A stretch of DNA of 5,886 nucleotides from Persephonella sp. (GTDB taxonomy: Bacteria > Aquificota > Aquificia > Aquificales > Hydrogenothermaceae). Under the pieces are notes generated by a model. That model was not told where the DNA came from, did not search any database, and was given only the letters and a program-made list of their open reading frames with translations. Positions 1-5,886 of this stretch are shown in pieces. How positions within the stretch are numbered: the stretch's first letter is position 1; each line of letters opens with the position of its first letter. A program made the translations under genes and the position numbers. The stretch spans positions 1-5,886 of the forward strand of contig JALTAS010000015.1 in assembly GCA_027058925.1 (NCBI GenBank), written 5' to 3'.

Positions 1-102
1 GATATCTTCTATGAAAAATTAAAAAAAATATATATAATTGTCTTAACTGGCGTTTTCTACCAAATTATATATAGTATAATTGGCAAAATATTTTTGAGGT
101 GA
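1..102 (+). CDS. Possible 3' end of an upstream gene (partial, hydrophobic C-terminus)
   Basis: Reading frame 1 is open from the window edge for 33 codons and ends at TGA 100-102. The other two forward frames close within about 20 bases. The peptide begins DIFYEKLKK and continues with a stretch rich in I, V, Y, F and L before ending KIFLR, as a C-terminal membrane segment might. The stop codon lies inside the hemN ribosome binding site, 6 bases before the hemN start, a spacing typical of translationally coupled operon genes. Against it, the DNA is very A+T-rich, so a 33-codon open frame could arise by chance, and the same bases contain a promoter-like -10 box. No family is recognised, and the start lies outside the window. 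Confidence 0.38.
   Translation, partial: DIFYEKLKKIYIIVLTGVFYQIIYSIIGKIFLR
29..73. repeat. 11-bp perfect inverted repeat upstream of hemN
   Basis: TATATATAATT at 29-39 is the exact reverse complement of AATTATATATA at 63-73. The arms are 23 bases apart and their centres 34 bp apart, about three helical turns, so both would face the same side of the DNA. The right arm ends 1 base before the candidate -10 box at 75-80. It could be an operator for a dimeric regulator. Both arms are pure A/T in an A+T-rich region, so chance is a real alternative. Confidence 0.3.
52..80 (+). promoter_or_regulatory. Candidate sigma-70-type promoter for hemN
   Basis: A perfect TATAAT -10 hexamer lies at 75-80. The best-spaced -35 (52-57, GTTTTC, 17-base spacer) matches the TTGACA consensus poorly. 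Transcription would start near 87, giving a short leader of about 20 bases that still contains the ribosome binding site. No FNR-type TTGAT-N4-ATCAA palindrome is seen. If the open frame at 1-102 is a real gene, this would be an internal promoter or a chance match. Confidence 0.33.
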
Positions 103-103
103 T
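96..103 (+). promoter_or_regulatory. Strong Shine-Dalgarno for hemN
   Basis: GAGGTGAT at 96-103 is fully complementary over 8 bases to the usual 16S rRNA 3' end (AUCACCUCC). It sits 5 bases before the ATG at 109, which fixes that codon as the hemN start. The bases TGA at 100-102 inside it are also the possible stop of the upstream open frame. Confidence 0.8.
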
Positions 104-108
104 AGAAA

Positions 109-1494
109 ATGGCTTTTCATCCACAGGACGTAAAATTTGATCTTGATCTTATTTTAAAATATGCAAAACCTGCCCCAAGATACACAAGTTATCCAACAGC
201 ACAGGAATTTTCCCCTGATATAACGGAACAGCAGTGGAGGGAAAAGGTAATACAGTCAAACGAAAGAAAAACTCCACTTTCCCTCTATTTTCACATACCA
301 TTCTGTGAGTCTGCCTGTCATTTTTGCGGGTGTAATGTTATTATCACAAGAAGGAAAGAAGTGGTTGAACCTTATCTTGAGCACCTTTTCAAAGAGATGG
401 ACATAATGGGTTCTCTTCTTGATAAATCAAGGAAAGTTGTTCAGCTTCACTGGGGAGGTGGTACACCTAATTACCTTGAGGATGATCAGACAGTTAAGCT
501 TATGGAAGAGATCAAAAAAAGGTTTGATTTTGATAAAAATGCTGAAGTATCAATTGAGATAGATCCAAGACATGTATCAAGAGAGAGGATCTTTCTCCTG
601 AGAGAGATAGGTTTTAACAGAGTAAGTTTTGGTATTCAGGATTTTAATCCAAAAGTCCAGCAGGCAGTAAACAGGATTCAACCTGAGGATCTTGTTTTTG
701 ATGTTATGTCATGGATTAGAGAAGCAGGGTTTGAAAGTGTAAATATAGATCTTATATACGGTCTTCCTTATCAAACACTTGAAACCTTTTCTGAGACTAT
801 AGAAAAGGTTATAAAACTTAATCCTGATAGAATAGCAAACTTTAATTTTGCTTATGTTCCGTGGCTAAAAAGACTTCAAAGGATGATTGATGAATCAGCT
901 CTCCCACCTCCACAGGAGAAACTTGATATCCTGAAAATGACCATAGAAAAACTTACAAATGCAGGATATATATTTATTGGTATGGATCATTTTGCCAAAC
1001 CTGATGATGAGCTTGCCGTTGCCCAGAGGGAAAGAACACTCCACAGAAATTTTCAGGGATACACAACACATGCAGAAGCTGAGCTTATAGGATTTGGTGC
1101 AACATCAATCAGTATGCTTTATGATGCTTATGCCCAGAATCACAAAAAACTAAAAGATTACTATGAATTGATTGAACAGGGTAAACTCCCTATAGAAAGG
1201 GGAGTTTTACTTAATAAGGACGATATTATAAGAAGAGATGTTATTATGAAGCTGATGTCCCACTTCCAGCTTTTCAAGAAGGAGATAGAGGACAGATACG
1301 GCATTGATTTTGACAGTTATTTTGCAAAGGAGATGGAGGAACTTAAAGAGCTTGAAAAAGATGGGCTTATAAAGATATATCCTGACAGGATAGATGTAAC
1401 ACCTGCTGGAAGGTTGCTAATCAGAAATATAGCCGTTACATTTGATATATATACAAAAGTGAAAAAAGAAAAAAGATTCTCAAAGGCTATTTAG
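109..1494 (+). CDS. hemN: Oxygen-independent coproporphyrinogen III dehydrogenase (radical SAM)
   Basis: This cytoplasmic radical SAM enzyme converts coproporphyrinogen III to protoporphyrinogen IX by two oxidative decarboxylations without oxygen, a late step of haem synthesis. The 461-residue length fits full-length HemN. The cluster motif is CESACHFCGC: C66, C70 and C73 would bind the [4Fe-4S] cluster, and the extra HemN cysteine is C75. Y60 lies just before it, as in the family. The SAM-binding GGGTP is at 116-120. E150, Q177, R189 and D214 align with the SAM-contacting E145, Q172, R184 and D209 that I recall for E. coli HemN. Family hallmarks include RYTSYPTA near residues 24-31, the block GMDHFAKPDDELAVAQRE (291-308) with HRNFQGYTT after it, and the C-terminal GRLLIRNIAVTFD. 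These separate true HemN from the shorter haem chaperone HemW. No truncation or missing catalytic residue is seen. A PEBP lipoprotein gene follows after 26 bases, so the two are probably co-transcribed. Confidence 0.97.
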   Translation: MAFHPQDVKFDLDLILKYAKPAPRYTSYPTAQEFSPDITEQQWREKVIQSNERKTPLSLYFHIPFCESACHFCGCNVIITRRKEVVEPYLEHLFKEMDIMGSLLDKSRKVVQLHWGGGTPNYLEDDQTVKLMEEIKKRFDFDKNAEVSIEIDPRHVSRERIFLLREIGFNRVSFGIQDFNPKVQQAVNRIQPEDLVFDVMSWIREAGFESVNIDLIYGLPYQTLETFSETIEKVIKLNPDRIANFNFAYVPWLKRLQRMIDESALPPPQEKLDILKMTIEKLTNAGYIFIGMDHFAKPDDELAVAQRERTLHRNFQGYTTHAEAELIGFGATSISMLYDAYAQNHKKLKDYYELIEQGKLPIERGVLLNKDDIIRRDVIMKLMSHFQLFKKEIEDRYGIDFDSYFAKEMEELKELEKDGLIKIYPDRIDVTPAGRLLIRNIAVTFDIYTKVKKEKRFSKAI

Positions 1495-1520
1495 GGTATT
1501 AACATCGGGAGGTATCTTTT

Positions 1521-2087
1521 ATGTTTAAAAGGATGATTTTCCTTGTTTTCAGTATGATTTTTTTAACAGCCTGTGCTGAAACTATAGCCGGAAAAGAGAA
1601 AAAAGAGTTTGGTGATAAAAACAGTACATTTTTTTTGAGATCTTCTGCATTTATGAATGATACTTATATCCCAAGAAAATACACATGTGATGGTGATGAT
1701 ATTTCTCCTGATCTTTACTGGGGAGATTTTCCACCTGGAACCCAGAGCTTTGTTATCATCATGGAAGATCCTGATGCTCCATTTGGTGTGTTTGTTCACT
1801 GGATCGTTTATGACATTCCTTACTACATGACAAATTTAAGGGAAAATCTACCAAAAACATCTGTTGTTGATGGGATTTTTAAACAGGGGATTAATGATTT
1901 TGGGAAGATCGGATACAACGGTCCCTGCCCACCAAGAGGTATGCCCCACAGGTATTTTATCAGAATATACGCTATAGATATACCAACTTTAGGGCTTCCT
2001 CCTGGAGCAACAAAAGAGGATGTAAGACATGCGATGGAAGGCCACATTCTTTCTCAGACATACCTGATGGGAAGATACGGGAGATAA
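1521..2087 (+). CDS. PEBP / YbhB-YbcL family (Raf kinase inhibitor-like) lipoprotein
   Basis: The protein belongs to the phosphatidylethanolamine-binding protein superfamily. Its bacterial YbhB/YbcL members bind small anionic or phosphorylated ligands, but their physiological role is mostly unknown. Diagnostic motifs are DGDDISPDLYW (57-67), DPDAP (83-87), HW (93-94), NGPCPPRG (133-140) and PHRYFIRIYAID (142-153). The conserved Asp, His and Pro of the ligand pocket are all present. The N-terminus (MFKRMIFLVFSMIFLTAC) is a lipoprotein signal peptide: basic n-region, hydrophobic core and lipobox LTAC at 15-18, so C18 would be lipidated. The mature 171 residues would be tethered to a membrane facing the periplasm; E. 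coli YbhB, by contrast, is cytoplasmic. C56 and C136 could form a disulfide, but this is speculation. The start is set by GGGAGGT at 1507-1513, 7 bases upstream of ATG. The gene lies 26 bases after hemN, suggesting one transcript. The family call is firm; substrate and role are unknown. Confidence 0.93.
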   Translation: MFKRMIFLVFSMIFLTACAETIAGKEKKEFGDKNSTFFLRSSAFMNDTYIPRKYTCDGDDISPDLYWGDFPPGTQSFVIIMEDPDAPFGVFVHWIVYDIPYYMTNLRENLPKTSVVDGIFKQGINDFGKIGYNGPCPPRGMPHRYFIRIYAIDIPTLGLPPGATKEDVRHAMEGHILSQTYLMGRYGR

Positions 2088-2121
2088 AAAATTTAACTTT
2101 AAGAAAGATAAACGCTGGTCA

Positions 2122-2187
2122 ATGAGAGAAGGCGCAATAAAAATCCTTCCGTTACCCTTTATGTTCCTTATAAAATGGGTATTTTAG
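2122..2187 (+). CDS. Tiny open frame, possible small membrane peptide
   Basis: An ATG at 2122 opens 21 codons ending at TAG 2185-2187, with peptide MREGAIKILPLPFMFLIKWV plus a final F. The frame is open further back, to a stop at 2065-2067, adding a basic stretch containing FKKDKRWS, but no ATG, GTG or TTG is available there. The peptide has a charged N-terminal part and a hydrophobic, aromatic C-terminal part, which resembles a membrane-inserting small protein. There is no recognisable Shine-Dalgarno before 2122, and the frame overlaps the last 4 bases of the convergent barrel gene. It could be a real small protein, a +1-frameshift extension of the preceding lipoprotein, a gene remnant or chance. 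No family is recognised. Confidence 0.22.
   Translation: MREGAIKILPLPFMFLIKWVF
2153..2185 (+). terminator. Weak candidate rho-independent terminator for the hemN pair
   Basis: TACCCTTT (2153-2160) can pair with AAATGGGTA (2173-2181) as a 5-bp lower stem (TACCC/GGGTA) and a 3-bp TTT/AAA upper stem around one bulged T at 2176. The loop is 12 bases. Four T residues (2182-2185) follow on the plus strand. The position, just before the convergent gene's stop, suits the end of the hemN-PEBP transcript. The stem is short and bulged and the T-tract short, so support is modest. On the minus strand the hairpin is not followed by a T-run. Confidence 0.3.
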
Positions 2188-2912
2188 AATGAATAACCTG
2201 CAGTAATTCTTATTATCTCTCTTTTTGATTTTGGTTGCCATACAGCATAAACATTTCCCCCGGAGACATAGTACTCCTTATCAGATTTCTTCCATCTATC
2301 ATAGCTGTAGGAAAGCTCAAAATTTATTCTTTTTATTTTTACACCGCCACCAATCGTTAAAAAAAGATCACCTTTTGGTTTTAAAGTTACAGGGTTTATA
2401 CTTGGCTCATTTTTTGTTTGTATATTGATCCTGTATTCGCCAAATCCGTATAATTTTGTGTCGTTTATTTTTGTTTTAATACCTATTCTTAAAGGGATGT
2501 AAAACTGACTCCATGTTTCTGTGTATCCTATAGCTGATGAGGTTTCAAGATTTCTTTTCCAGTAATCGTATCCAACACCTGTTTCCCCAAAGAATAAACC
2601 TATTTCTTTACCTATACACAGTCTTGTTAATACTCCCCAGTAGTTTGTATCAGACTTAACGGGAGTTCCTGACTGGGTCTGACCATCATAGTTAACAGAA
2701 CCTATCTCAATTCCAGCGTAGGGTTTTATATACAAAACGTCAGCATCAAATCTGTGTGAAAAACCAAACTCATGAAGAAAACCGCTTTCTTTAAGAAGCT
2801 GTTTTCCTCCTTCATATTCTTTCCATGTAAAAGATTTAAGAGAGTATTGAAAATCCAGAGAGTAAGAAGATGAAAAAACAGCTAAAATCCCAAGAAAAAT
2901 AAATCTCCTCAT
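2184..2912 (-). CDS. Predicted outer-membrane beta-barrel protein of unknown function
   Basis: The 242-residue product starts with a Sec signal peptide: MRR, hydrophobic FIFLGILAVF, then small residues SSSYS, with likely cleavage after S18. The mature chain is rich in Gly, Tyr, Phe and Trp. It alternates short strands of every-other-residue hydrophobics (IKPYAGIEIG near 62-71, FGETGVGYDY near 108-117, FYIPLRIGIKTK near 137-148, KLYGFGEYRINIQ near 153-165, FLTIGGGVKI near 184-193, INFELSYSY near 196-204, IIRITAGYSF at 233-242) with polar charged loops. It ends in an aromatic Phe, the usual signal for barrel insertion. Size and strand spacing suit a small barrel of about 8 to 10 strands. The start is fixed by TAAGGAGG on the minus strand (2924-2917), 4 bases before ATG. 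The gene is convergent with hemN-PEBP and divergent from uvrA, so it is probably its own transcription unit. No family name, substrate or pore role can be assigned. Confidence 0.8.
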   Translation of the reverse strand: MRRFIFLGILAVFSSSYSLDFQYSLKSFTWKEYEGGKQLLKESGFLHEFGFSHRFDADVLYIKPYAGIEIGSVNYDGQTQSGTPVKSDTNYWGVLTRLCIGKEIGLFFGETGVGYDYWKRNLETSSAIGYTETWSQFYIPLRIGIKTKINDTKLYGFGEYRINIQTKNEPSINPVTLKPKGDLFLTIGGGVKIKRINFELSYSYDRWKKSDKEYYVSGGNVYAVWQPKSKREIIRITAGYSF

Positions 2913-2961
2913 GATCCCTCCTTATTGAAATTATTTAATTGTGGATCAAATTTTATAACCT

Positions 2962-2970
2962 ATTGTATCA
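2962..2970 (-). promoter_or_regulatory. Candidate extended -10 promoter for the barrel gene
   Basis: Read on the minus strand, 2970-2962 is TGATACAAT, an extended -10 (TGn plus TACAAT, one mismatch from TATAAT). No good -35 hexamer stands at the right spacing, which extended -10 promoters tolerate. Transcription would begin near 2955, giving a leader of about 43 bases before the ATG at 2912. Confidence 0.33.
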
Positions 2971-2972
2971 TT

Positions 2973-2978
2973 TATATT
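2973..2978 (+). promoter_or_regulatory. Weak candidate -10 box for uvrA
   Basis: TATATT at 2973-2978 is one base from the -10 consensus and lies 29 bases from the uvrA ATG. The sequence at the -35 position (about 2951-2956) is A/T-rich and matches poorly. It overlaps the region of the opposing promoter, so the two genes would share a compact divergent control region. No LexA-type SOS operator (CTGT-N8-ACAG or GAAC-N4-GTTC) is visible, so SOS control of uvrA is not supported. Confidence 0.2.
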
Positions 2979-2991
2979 TTCAGAACTTTTC

Positions 2992-2996
2992 GGAGG
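2992..2996 (+). promoter_or_regulatory. Shine-Dalgarno that fixes the uvrA start
   Basis: GGAGG at 2992-2996 stands 5 bases before ATG 3002. The frame is open further upstream to a TTG at 2939, which would add 21 residues (beginning [11 protein letters not shown]). That extension has no Shine-Dalgarno in the right place, runs through the divergent promoter region, and is not expected before the conserved UvrA N-terminus. Confidence 0.82.
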
Positions 2997-3001
2997 TTTT
3001 A

Positions 3002-5761
3002 ATGGATAGGATAATAATTCACGGGGCAAGACAGCACAATCTAAAAAATATTAATCTTGAAATACCAAAAAATAAACTGATTGTAATAACGGGACCATCA
3101 GGTTCAGGAAAGTCATCACTTGCATTTGACACAATATACGCAGAAGGGCAGAGAAGGTATGTAGAAAGCCTTTCTGCTTATGCAAGGCAGTTTTTGGGAC
3201 TGATGGAAAAACCTGATGTTGACAGCATAGACGGTCTTTCACCTGCTATCGCCATAGACCAGAAAACAACATCAAAAAATCCCCGTTCAACTGTTGGGAC
3301 TGTAACAGAGATTTATGACTATCTGAGGCTTTTATTTGCAAGGGTGGGAAAGCCCCACTGTCCAGAATGTAATAACCTGATAGCTTCCCAATCCGCAGAA
3401 GAAATAGCAGACCAGATTTTGAAATTTCCTGAAGGAACAAAAATTCAGATATTAGCCCCTATCATAAGAGGCAAAAAGGGAGAGCATAAAGATATCTTTG
3501 AAAAAATAAACAGAATGGGATACCCCCGTGTTAGGGTTAATGGGGAAATCTACATAGTTGAGGATGTTCCAAAACTTGAGAAAAACAAAAAGCATACAAT
3601 AGAGATAGTTGTTGACAGAATAGTTATAAAAGAAGGCATAAGAACAAGGCTTGTTGACAGTATAGAGCAGGCTTTAAAGCTTGGAGATGGTCTTGTTGTT
3701 ATAAACAATCTGTCAGAAGGAAAGGATATTCTTTTCAGTGAAAAGTTTGCCTGTCCTGAGCATGGTTTTTCTATTGCAGAGCTTTCACCGAGGCTTTTTT
3801 CATTTAACAGTCCTTACGGAGCCTGTCCTGAATGTAAAGGTCTTGGTGTTATCCATAAAATAGATGTTGATGCCCTTGTTGATTACAACAGGTCAGTCAT
3901 AGAGGCTTTCAGGATAACAGACAGTTTTTATTTCAAATATATAAAAGGAATGATTTTTGATATCCTCTACTACCACGGAATAAACAAATACACGAAGTTC
4001 AAAGACCTTCCAGAAGAGGTAAAAGAAGACCTTCTCCTTGAGATAATTCCACATCTTGAAAGGAAATACCTTGAGATTGACAACGATAAACAACGGGAAG
4101 AGCTTGAAAAGTACATAAGGGAGGTTACCTGTCCTGTCTGTCATGGAGCAAGGCTCAGAAGGGAAGCTCTGTATGTTCTTATAAACGGAAAATCTATCTG
4201 GGATGTTGTAAGAATGAACATACAGCAGGCTTATGATTTCTTTACAGATTTTGAAAAATCCCCAATGTCACAAAAAGATAGAATTATCGCAGAAAAAATA
4301 ATAAAAGAGATCAAAGAAAGGCTTGGCTTCCTGCTGAATGTGGGACTTGACTATCTAACCCTTGAGCGTTCAGCAACAACTCTGTCAGGAGGAGAGGCTC
4401 AAAGAATAAGACTTGCAACGCAGATAGGCTCAAAGCTCAGCGGTGTTCTGTATGTCCTTGATGAGCCGTCTATTGGACTTCACCCAAGGGATACAGCAAA
4501 GCTTATTAACACATTAAAAGAGCTTAGAGATCTGGATAACACCGTTATCGTTGTTGAACACGATCCAGAAACAATAGAAGAGGCAGACATCATAATAGAT
4601 ATGGGTCCCGGAAGCGGAGTTTTCGGCGGTGAGGTCGTTGCTGTTGGAACTCCTGAACAGATAATGGAAAATGAAAACTCCCTGACAGGAAAATATCTCA
4701 GCGGAAAGCTGAAAATACCTGTTCCTGAAAAAAGGAGAAAACCTGATCCAGATAAAAAACTTGTGATTAAAGGGGCATCGGAGCATAATCTGAAAAATAT
4801 AGATGTTGAGATACCACTTGGTCTGTTTGCTGCCGTTACAGGTGTTTCAGGAAGCGGAAAATCAACCCTTATTTATGACATTCTGTGGCAGGCTTCAAAA
4901 AATAGATTTCACCACAGGAATGAGTATGTCGGAAAACACAAAAAAATAGAAGGCTGGGAGCATATAGACAAGGTTATAAATGTTGATCAGTCCCCAATAG
5001 GAAGAACTCCCCGTTCAAACCCTGCAACATACACGAAGGTTTTTGACCATATAAGAGCTCTTTTTGCCGCCACACCAGAAGCAAAAATCAGGGGATATAC
5101 ACCGGGAAGATTTTCATTTAACGTAAAAGGGGGAAGGTGTGAGGCATGTAAGGGGGACGGTGTTGTTAAGATAGAGATGCATTTTTTACCTGATGTTTAT
5201 GTTACATGTGAGGTCTGTCAGGGAAAAAGATATAACAGGGAAACCTTATCAGTTGAATACAAGGGGAAAAATATAGCAGATGTTCTTGATATGACTGTTG
5301 CAGAAGCCCTTGAGTTTTTCTACAATGTTCCATCAATAAGAAATAAACTACAGGTTTTATACGATGTAGGTCTTGATTACATAAAACTTGGACAGCCTGC
5401 CACAACCTTGTCAGGTGGAGAGGCACAGAGAATAAAGCTAACAAGAGAGCTTTCAAAAAGGGACACAGGAAGAACCCTTTATCTTCTTGATGAGCCTACA
5501 ACAGGGTTACATTCCCACGATGTTGAAAAGCTGATAAGGGTTTTAAACAAACTTGTGGAAAAAGGAAACACCGTTGTTGTTATTGAGCACAACCTTGATG
5601 TCATAAAAAATGCAGACTGGATAATAGATCTTGGTCCTGAAGGAGGAGAAAGAGGAGGTCAGATTGTGGCAGTAGGAACACCGGAACAGATAGCGAACAA
5701 TCCAAACTCCCATACAGGCAGATTTTTGAAAAAGTATTTGCAGGAGAGGGTAAGGGTGTGA
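3002..5761 (+). CDS. uvrA: UvrABC excision nuclease subunit A (damage-recognition ATPase)
   Basis: UvrA dimerises, scans DNA for bulky lesions and loads UvrB in nucleotide excision repair; it acts in the cytoplasm on the chromosome. At 919 residues it is complete and near the family length of about 940. It has two ABC ATPase modules. Module I has Walker [10 protein letters not shown] (31-39), signature LSGGEAQR (461-468), Walker B LYVLDEPS (483-490) and H-loop H520. Module II has Walker [10 protein letters not shown] (614-622), signature LSGGEAQR (803-810), Walker [11 protein letters not shown] (826-835) and H-loop H863. Zinc-site candidates are C120/C123 with C377/C380, then C251/H254/C275/C278, then C713/C716/C736/C739. 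Residues about 130-245 correspond to the UvrB-binding domain, and about 285-395 to the insertion domain. The start at ATG 3002 is set by GGAGG 5 bases upstream and by the typical N-terminus [17 protein letters not shown]. It is divergent from the barrel gene. Its stop overlaps a possible GTG start of the next gene by 4 bases, implying co-transcription. Confidence 0.98.
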   Translation: MDRIIIHGARQHNLKNINLEIPKNKLIVITGPSGSGKSSLAFDTIYAEGQRRYVESLSAYARQFLGLMEKPDVDSIDGLSPAIAIDQKTTSKNPRSTVGTVTEIYDYLRLLFARVGKPHCPECNNLIASQSAEEIADQILKFPEGTKIQILAPIIRGKKGEHKDIFEKINRMGYPRVRVNGEIYIVEDVPKLEKNKKHTIEIVVDRIVIKEGIRTRLVDSIEQALKLGDGLVVINNLSEGKDILFSEKFACPEHGFSIAELSPRLFSFNSPYGACPECKGLGVIHKIDVDALVDYNRSVIEAFRITDSFYFKYIKGMIFDILYYHGINKYTKFKDLPEEVKEDLLLEIIPHLERKYLEIDNDKQREELEKYIREVTCPVCHGARLRREALYVLINGKSIWDVVRMNIQQAYDFFTDFEKSPMSQKDRIIAEKIIKEIKERLGFLLNVGLDYLTLERSATTLSGGEAQRIRLATQIGSKLSGVLYVLDEPSIGLHPRDTAKLINTLKELRDLDNTVIVVEHDPETIEEADIIIDMGPGSGVFGGEVVAVGTPEQIMENENSLTGKYLSGKLKIPVPEKRRKPDPDKKLVIKGASEHNLKNIDVEIPLGLFAAVTGVSGSGKSTLIYDILWQASKNRFHHRNEYVGKHKKIEGWEHIDKVINVDQSPIGRTPRSNPATYTKVFDHIRALFAATPEAKIRGYTPGRFSFNVKGGRCEACKGDGVVKIEMHFLPDVYVTCEVCQGKRYNRETLSVEYKGKNIADVLDMTVAEALEFFYNVPSIRNKLQVLYDVGLDYIKLGQPATTLSGGEAQRIKLTRELSKRDTGRTLYLLDEPTTGLHSHDVEKLIRVLNKLVEKGNTVVVIEHNLDVIKNADWIIDLGPEGGERGGQIVAVGTPEQIANNPNSHTGRFLKKYLQERVRV

Positions 5762-5886
5762 GTTTGCAAAATATACTAAAATATTAGTAGATTTTTCTTT
5801 ACCTTTGGGGGAAGGGAGTTTGAATTATTCAGTCATCTATTTAGAAAATCATAAATGTGATAACCTCCTTCACAGAGGTATAGCTT
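5758..5886 (+). CDS. Start of next gene (partial, apparent frame break); faintly PriA-like N-terminus
   Basis: The GTG at 5758 overlaps the uvrA stop as GTGA, a classic coupled start, with GAGGG at 5746-5750 upstream. Its own frame ends at TAG 5785-5787 after nine codons. The adjacent frame, open from 5754 to the window edge (44 codons), encodes a protein-like sequence containing [20 protein letters not shown] and later HRGIA. One extra base in the A-run at 5768-5771 would join the two and give an N-terminus [13 protein letters not shown]. This resembles the start of PriA, the primosomal replication-restart helicase, where a short strand with VD and a Pro-Leu precede a Tyr-Val pair. That similarity is weak and from memory. 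Alternatives are a later TTG start at 5820 (23 codons, Shine-Dalgarno too close), a true frameshifted pseudogene, a sequencing error, or chance. Confidence 0.35.

Noticed and set aside
109..1494. HemW (haem chaperone) as an alternative to HemN
   Set aside because: HemW is shorter and lacks the N-terminal RYTSYPT segment, the fourth cysteine of CxxxCxxCxC and the MDHFAKPDDELAVAQRE block, all present here.
1563..2047. Minus-strand open frames opposite the PEBP gene (1563-1799 and 1823-2047)
   Set aside because: They lie wholly antisense to a gene with clear family motifs, and their translations look like no known protein.
2986..2996. GAAC half-site near the uvrA start as a LexA box
   Set aside because: The second half (GTTC after 4 bases) is missing; the bases there are the Shine-Dalgarno region.
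2939..3001. 21-residue N-terminal extension of UvrA from a TTG start at 2939
   Set aside because: There is no Shine-Dalgarno before it, it crosses the divergent promoter region, and ATG 3002 has GGAGG 5 bases upstream and begins the conserved UvrA N-terminus.
3051..5456. Several minus-strand open frames of 63-90 codons inside uvrA, and 2225-2428 plus inside the barrel gene
   Set aside because: All are antisense shadows of well-supported genes, with unnatural composition.
5803..5815. CCTT...AAGG hairpin downstream of uvrA as a transcription terminator
   Set aside because: It has only four base pairs with a G-rich loop and no T-run, and the adjacent frame suggests coding sequence continues.
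5842..5869. Minus-strand gene start after an AAGGAGG sequence (5869-5863 read in reverse)
   Set aside because: The ATG that follows it is closed by TAA after three codons, so the Shine-Dalgarno match is probably chance.
5863..5879. Hairpin ACCTC/GAGGT near the right edge as a terminator
   Set aside because: The stem is only 5 bp, no T-tract follows, and it lies within the open frame running off the window.

Overview
The window is an A+T-rich stretch of bacterial chromosome from a Gram-negative (diderm) organism: one gene encodes a predicted outer-membrane beta-barrel and another a lipoprotein. Arginine is written mostly as AGA/AGG and isoleucine often as ATA, a codon pattern common in thermophiles. 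With an oxygen-independent haem enzyme, this suggests a micro-oxic or anaerobic thermophile. A member of the Aquificota, such as a Hydrogenothermaceae relative, is my best guess, but it is inference and could not be tested here.

Layout. The first 102 bases may be the 3' end of an upstream gene; they also hold a possible promoter and an 11-bp inverted repeat. A complete hemN (109-1494) follows, then, after a 26-base gap on the same strand, a gene for a PEBP/YbhB-family lipoprotein (1521-2087). The next 96 bases hold a weak terminator-like hairpin and a tiny open frame. A predicted outer-membrane barrel gene of unknown role lies on the minus strand (2912-2184), convergent with the hemN pair. 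An 89-base divergent promoter region separates it from uvrA, which runs rightward from 3002 to 5761. The right edge carries the start of another rightward gene, overlapping the uvrA stop by 4 bases, whose reading frame looks broken by one base near its start.

How the genes relate. hemN and uvrA are core housekeeping genes: anaerobic haem synthesis, and damage recognition in nucleotide excision repair. hemN and the PEBP lipoprotein are probably co-transcribed but have no known shared pathway. uvrA shows no terminator and is probably co-transcribed with the gene at the right edge, whose N-terminal sequence faintly resembles the replication-restart helicase PriA. I see no mobile element, CRISPR array, tRNA or rRNA. 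Apart from the small frames and the right-edge frame break, this looks like an ordinary chromosomal region, and I find no convincing new multi-gene system.
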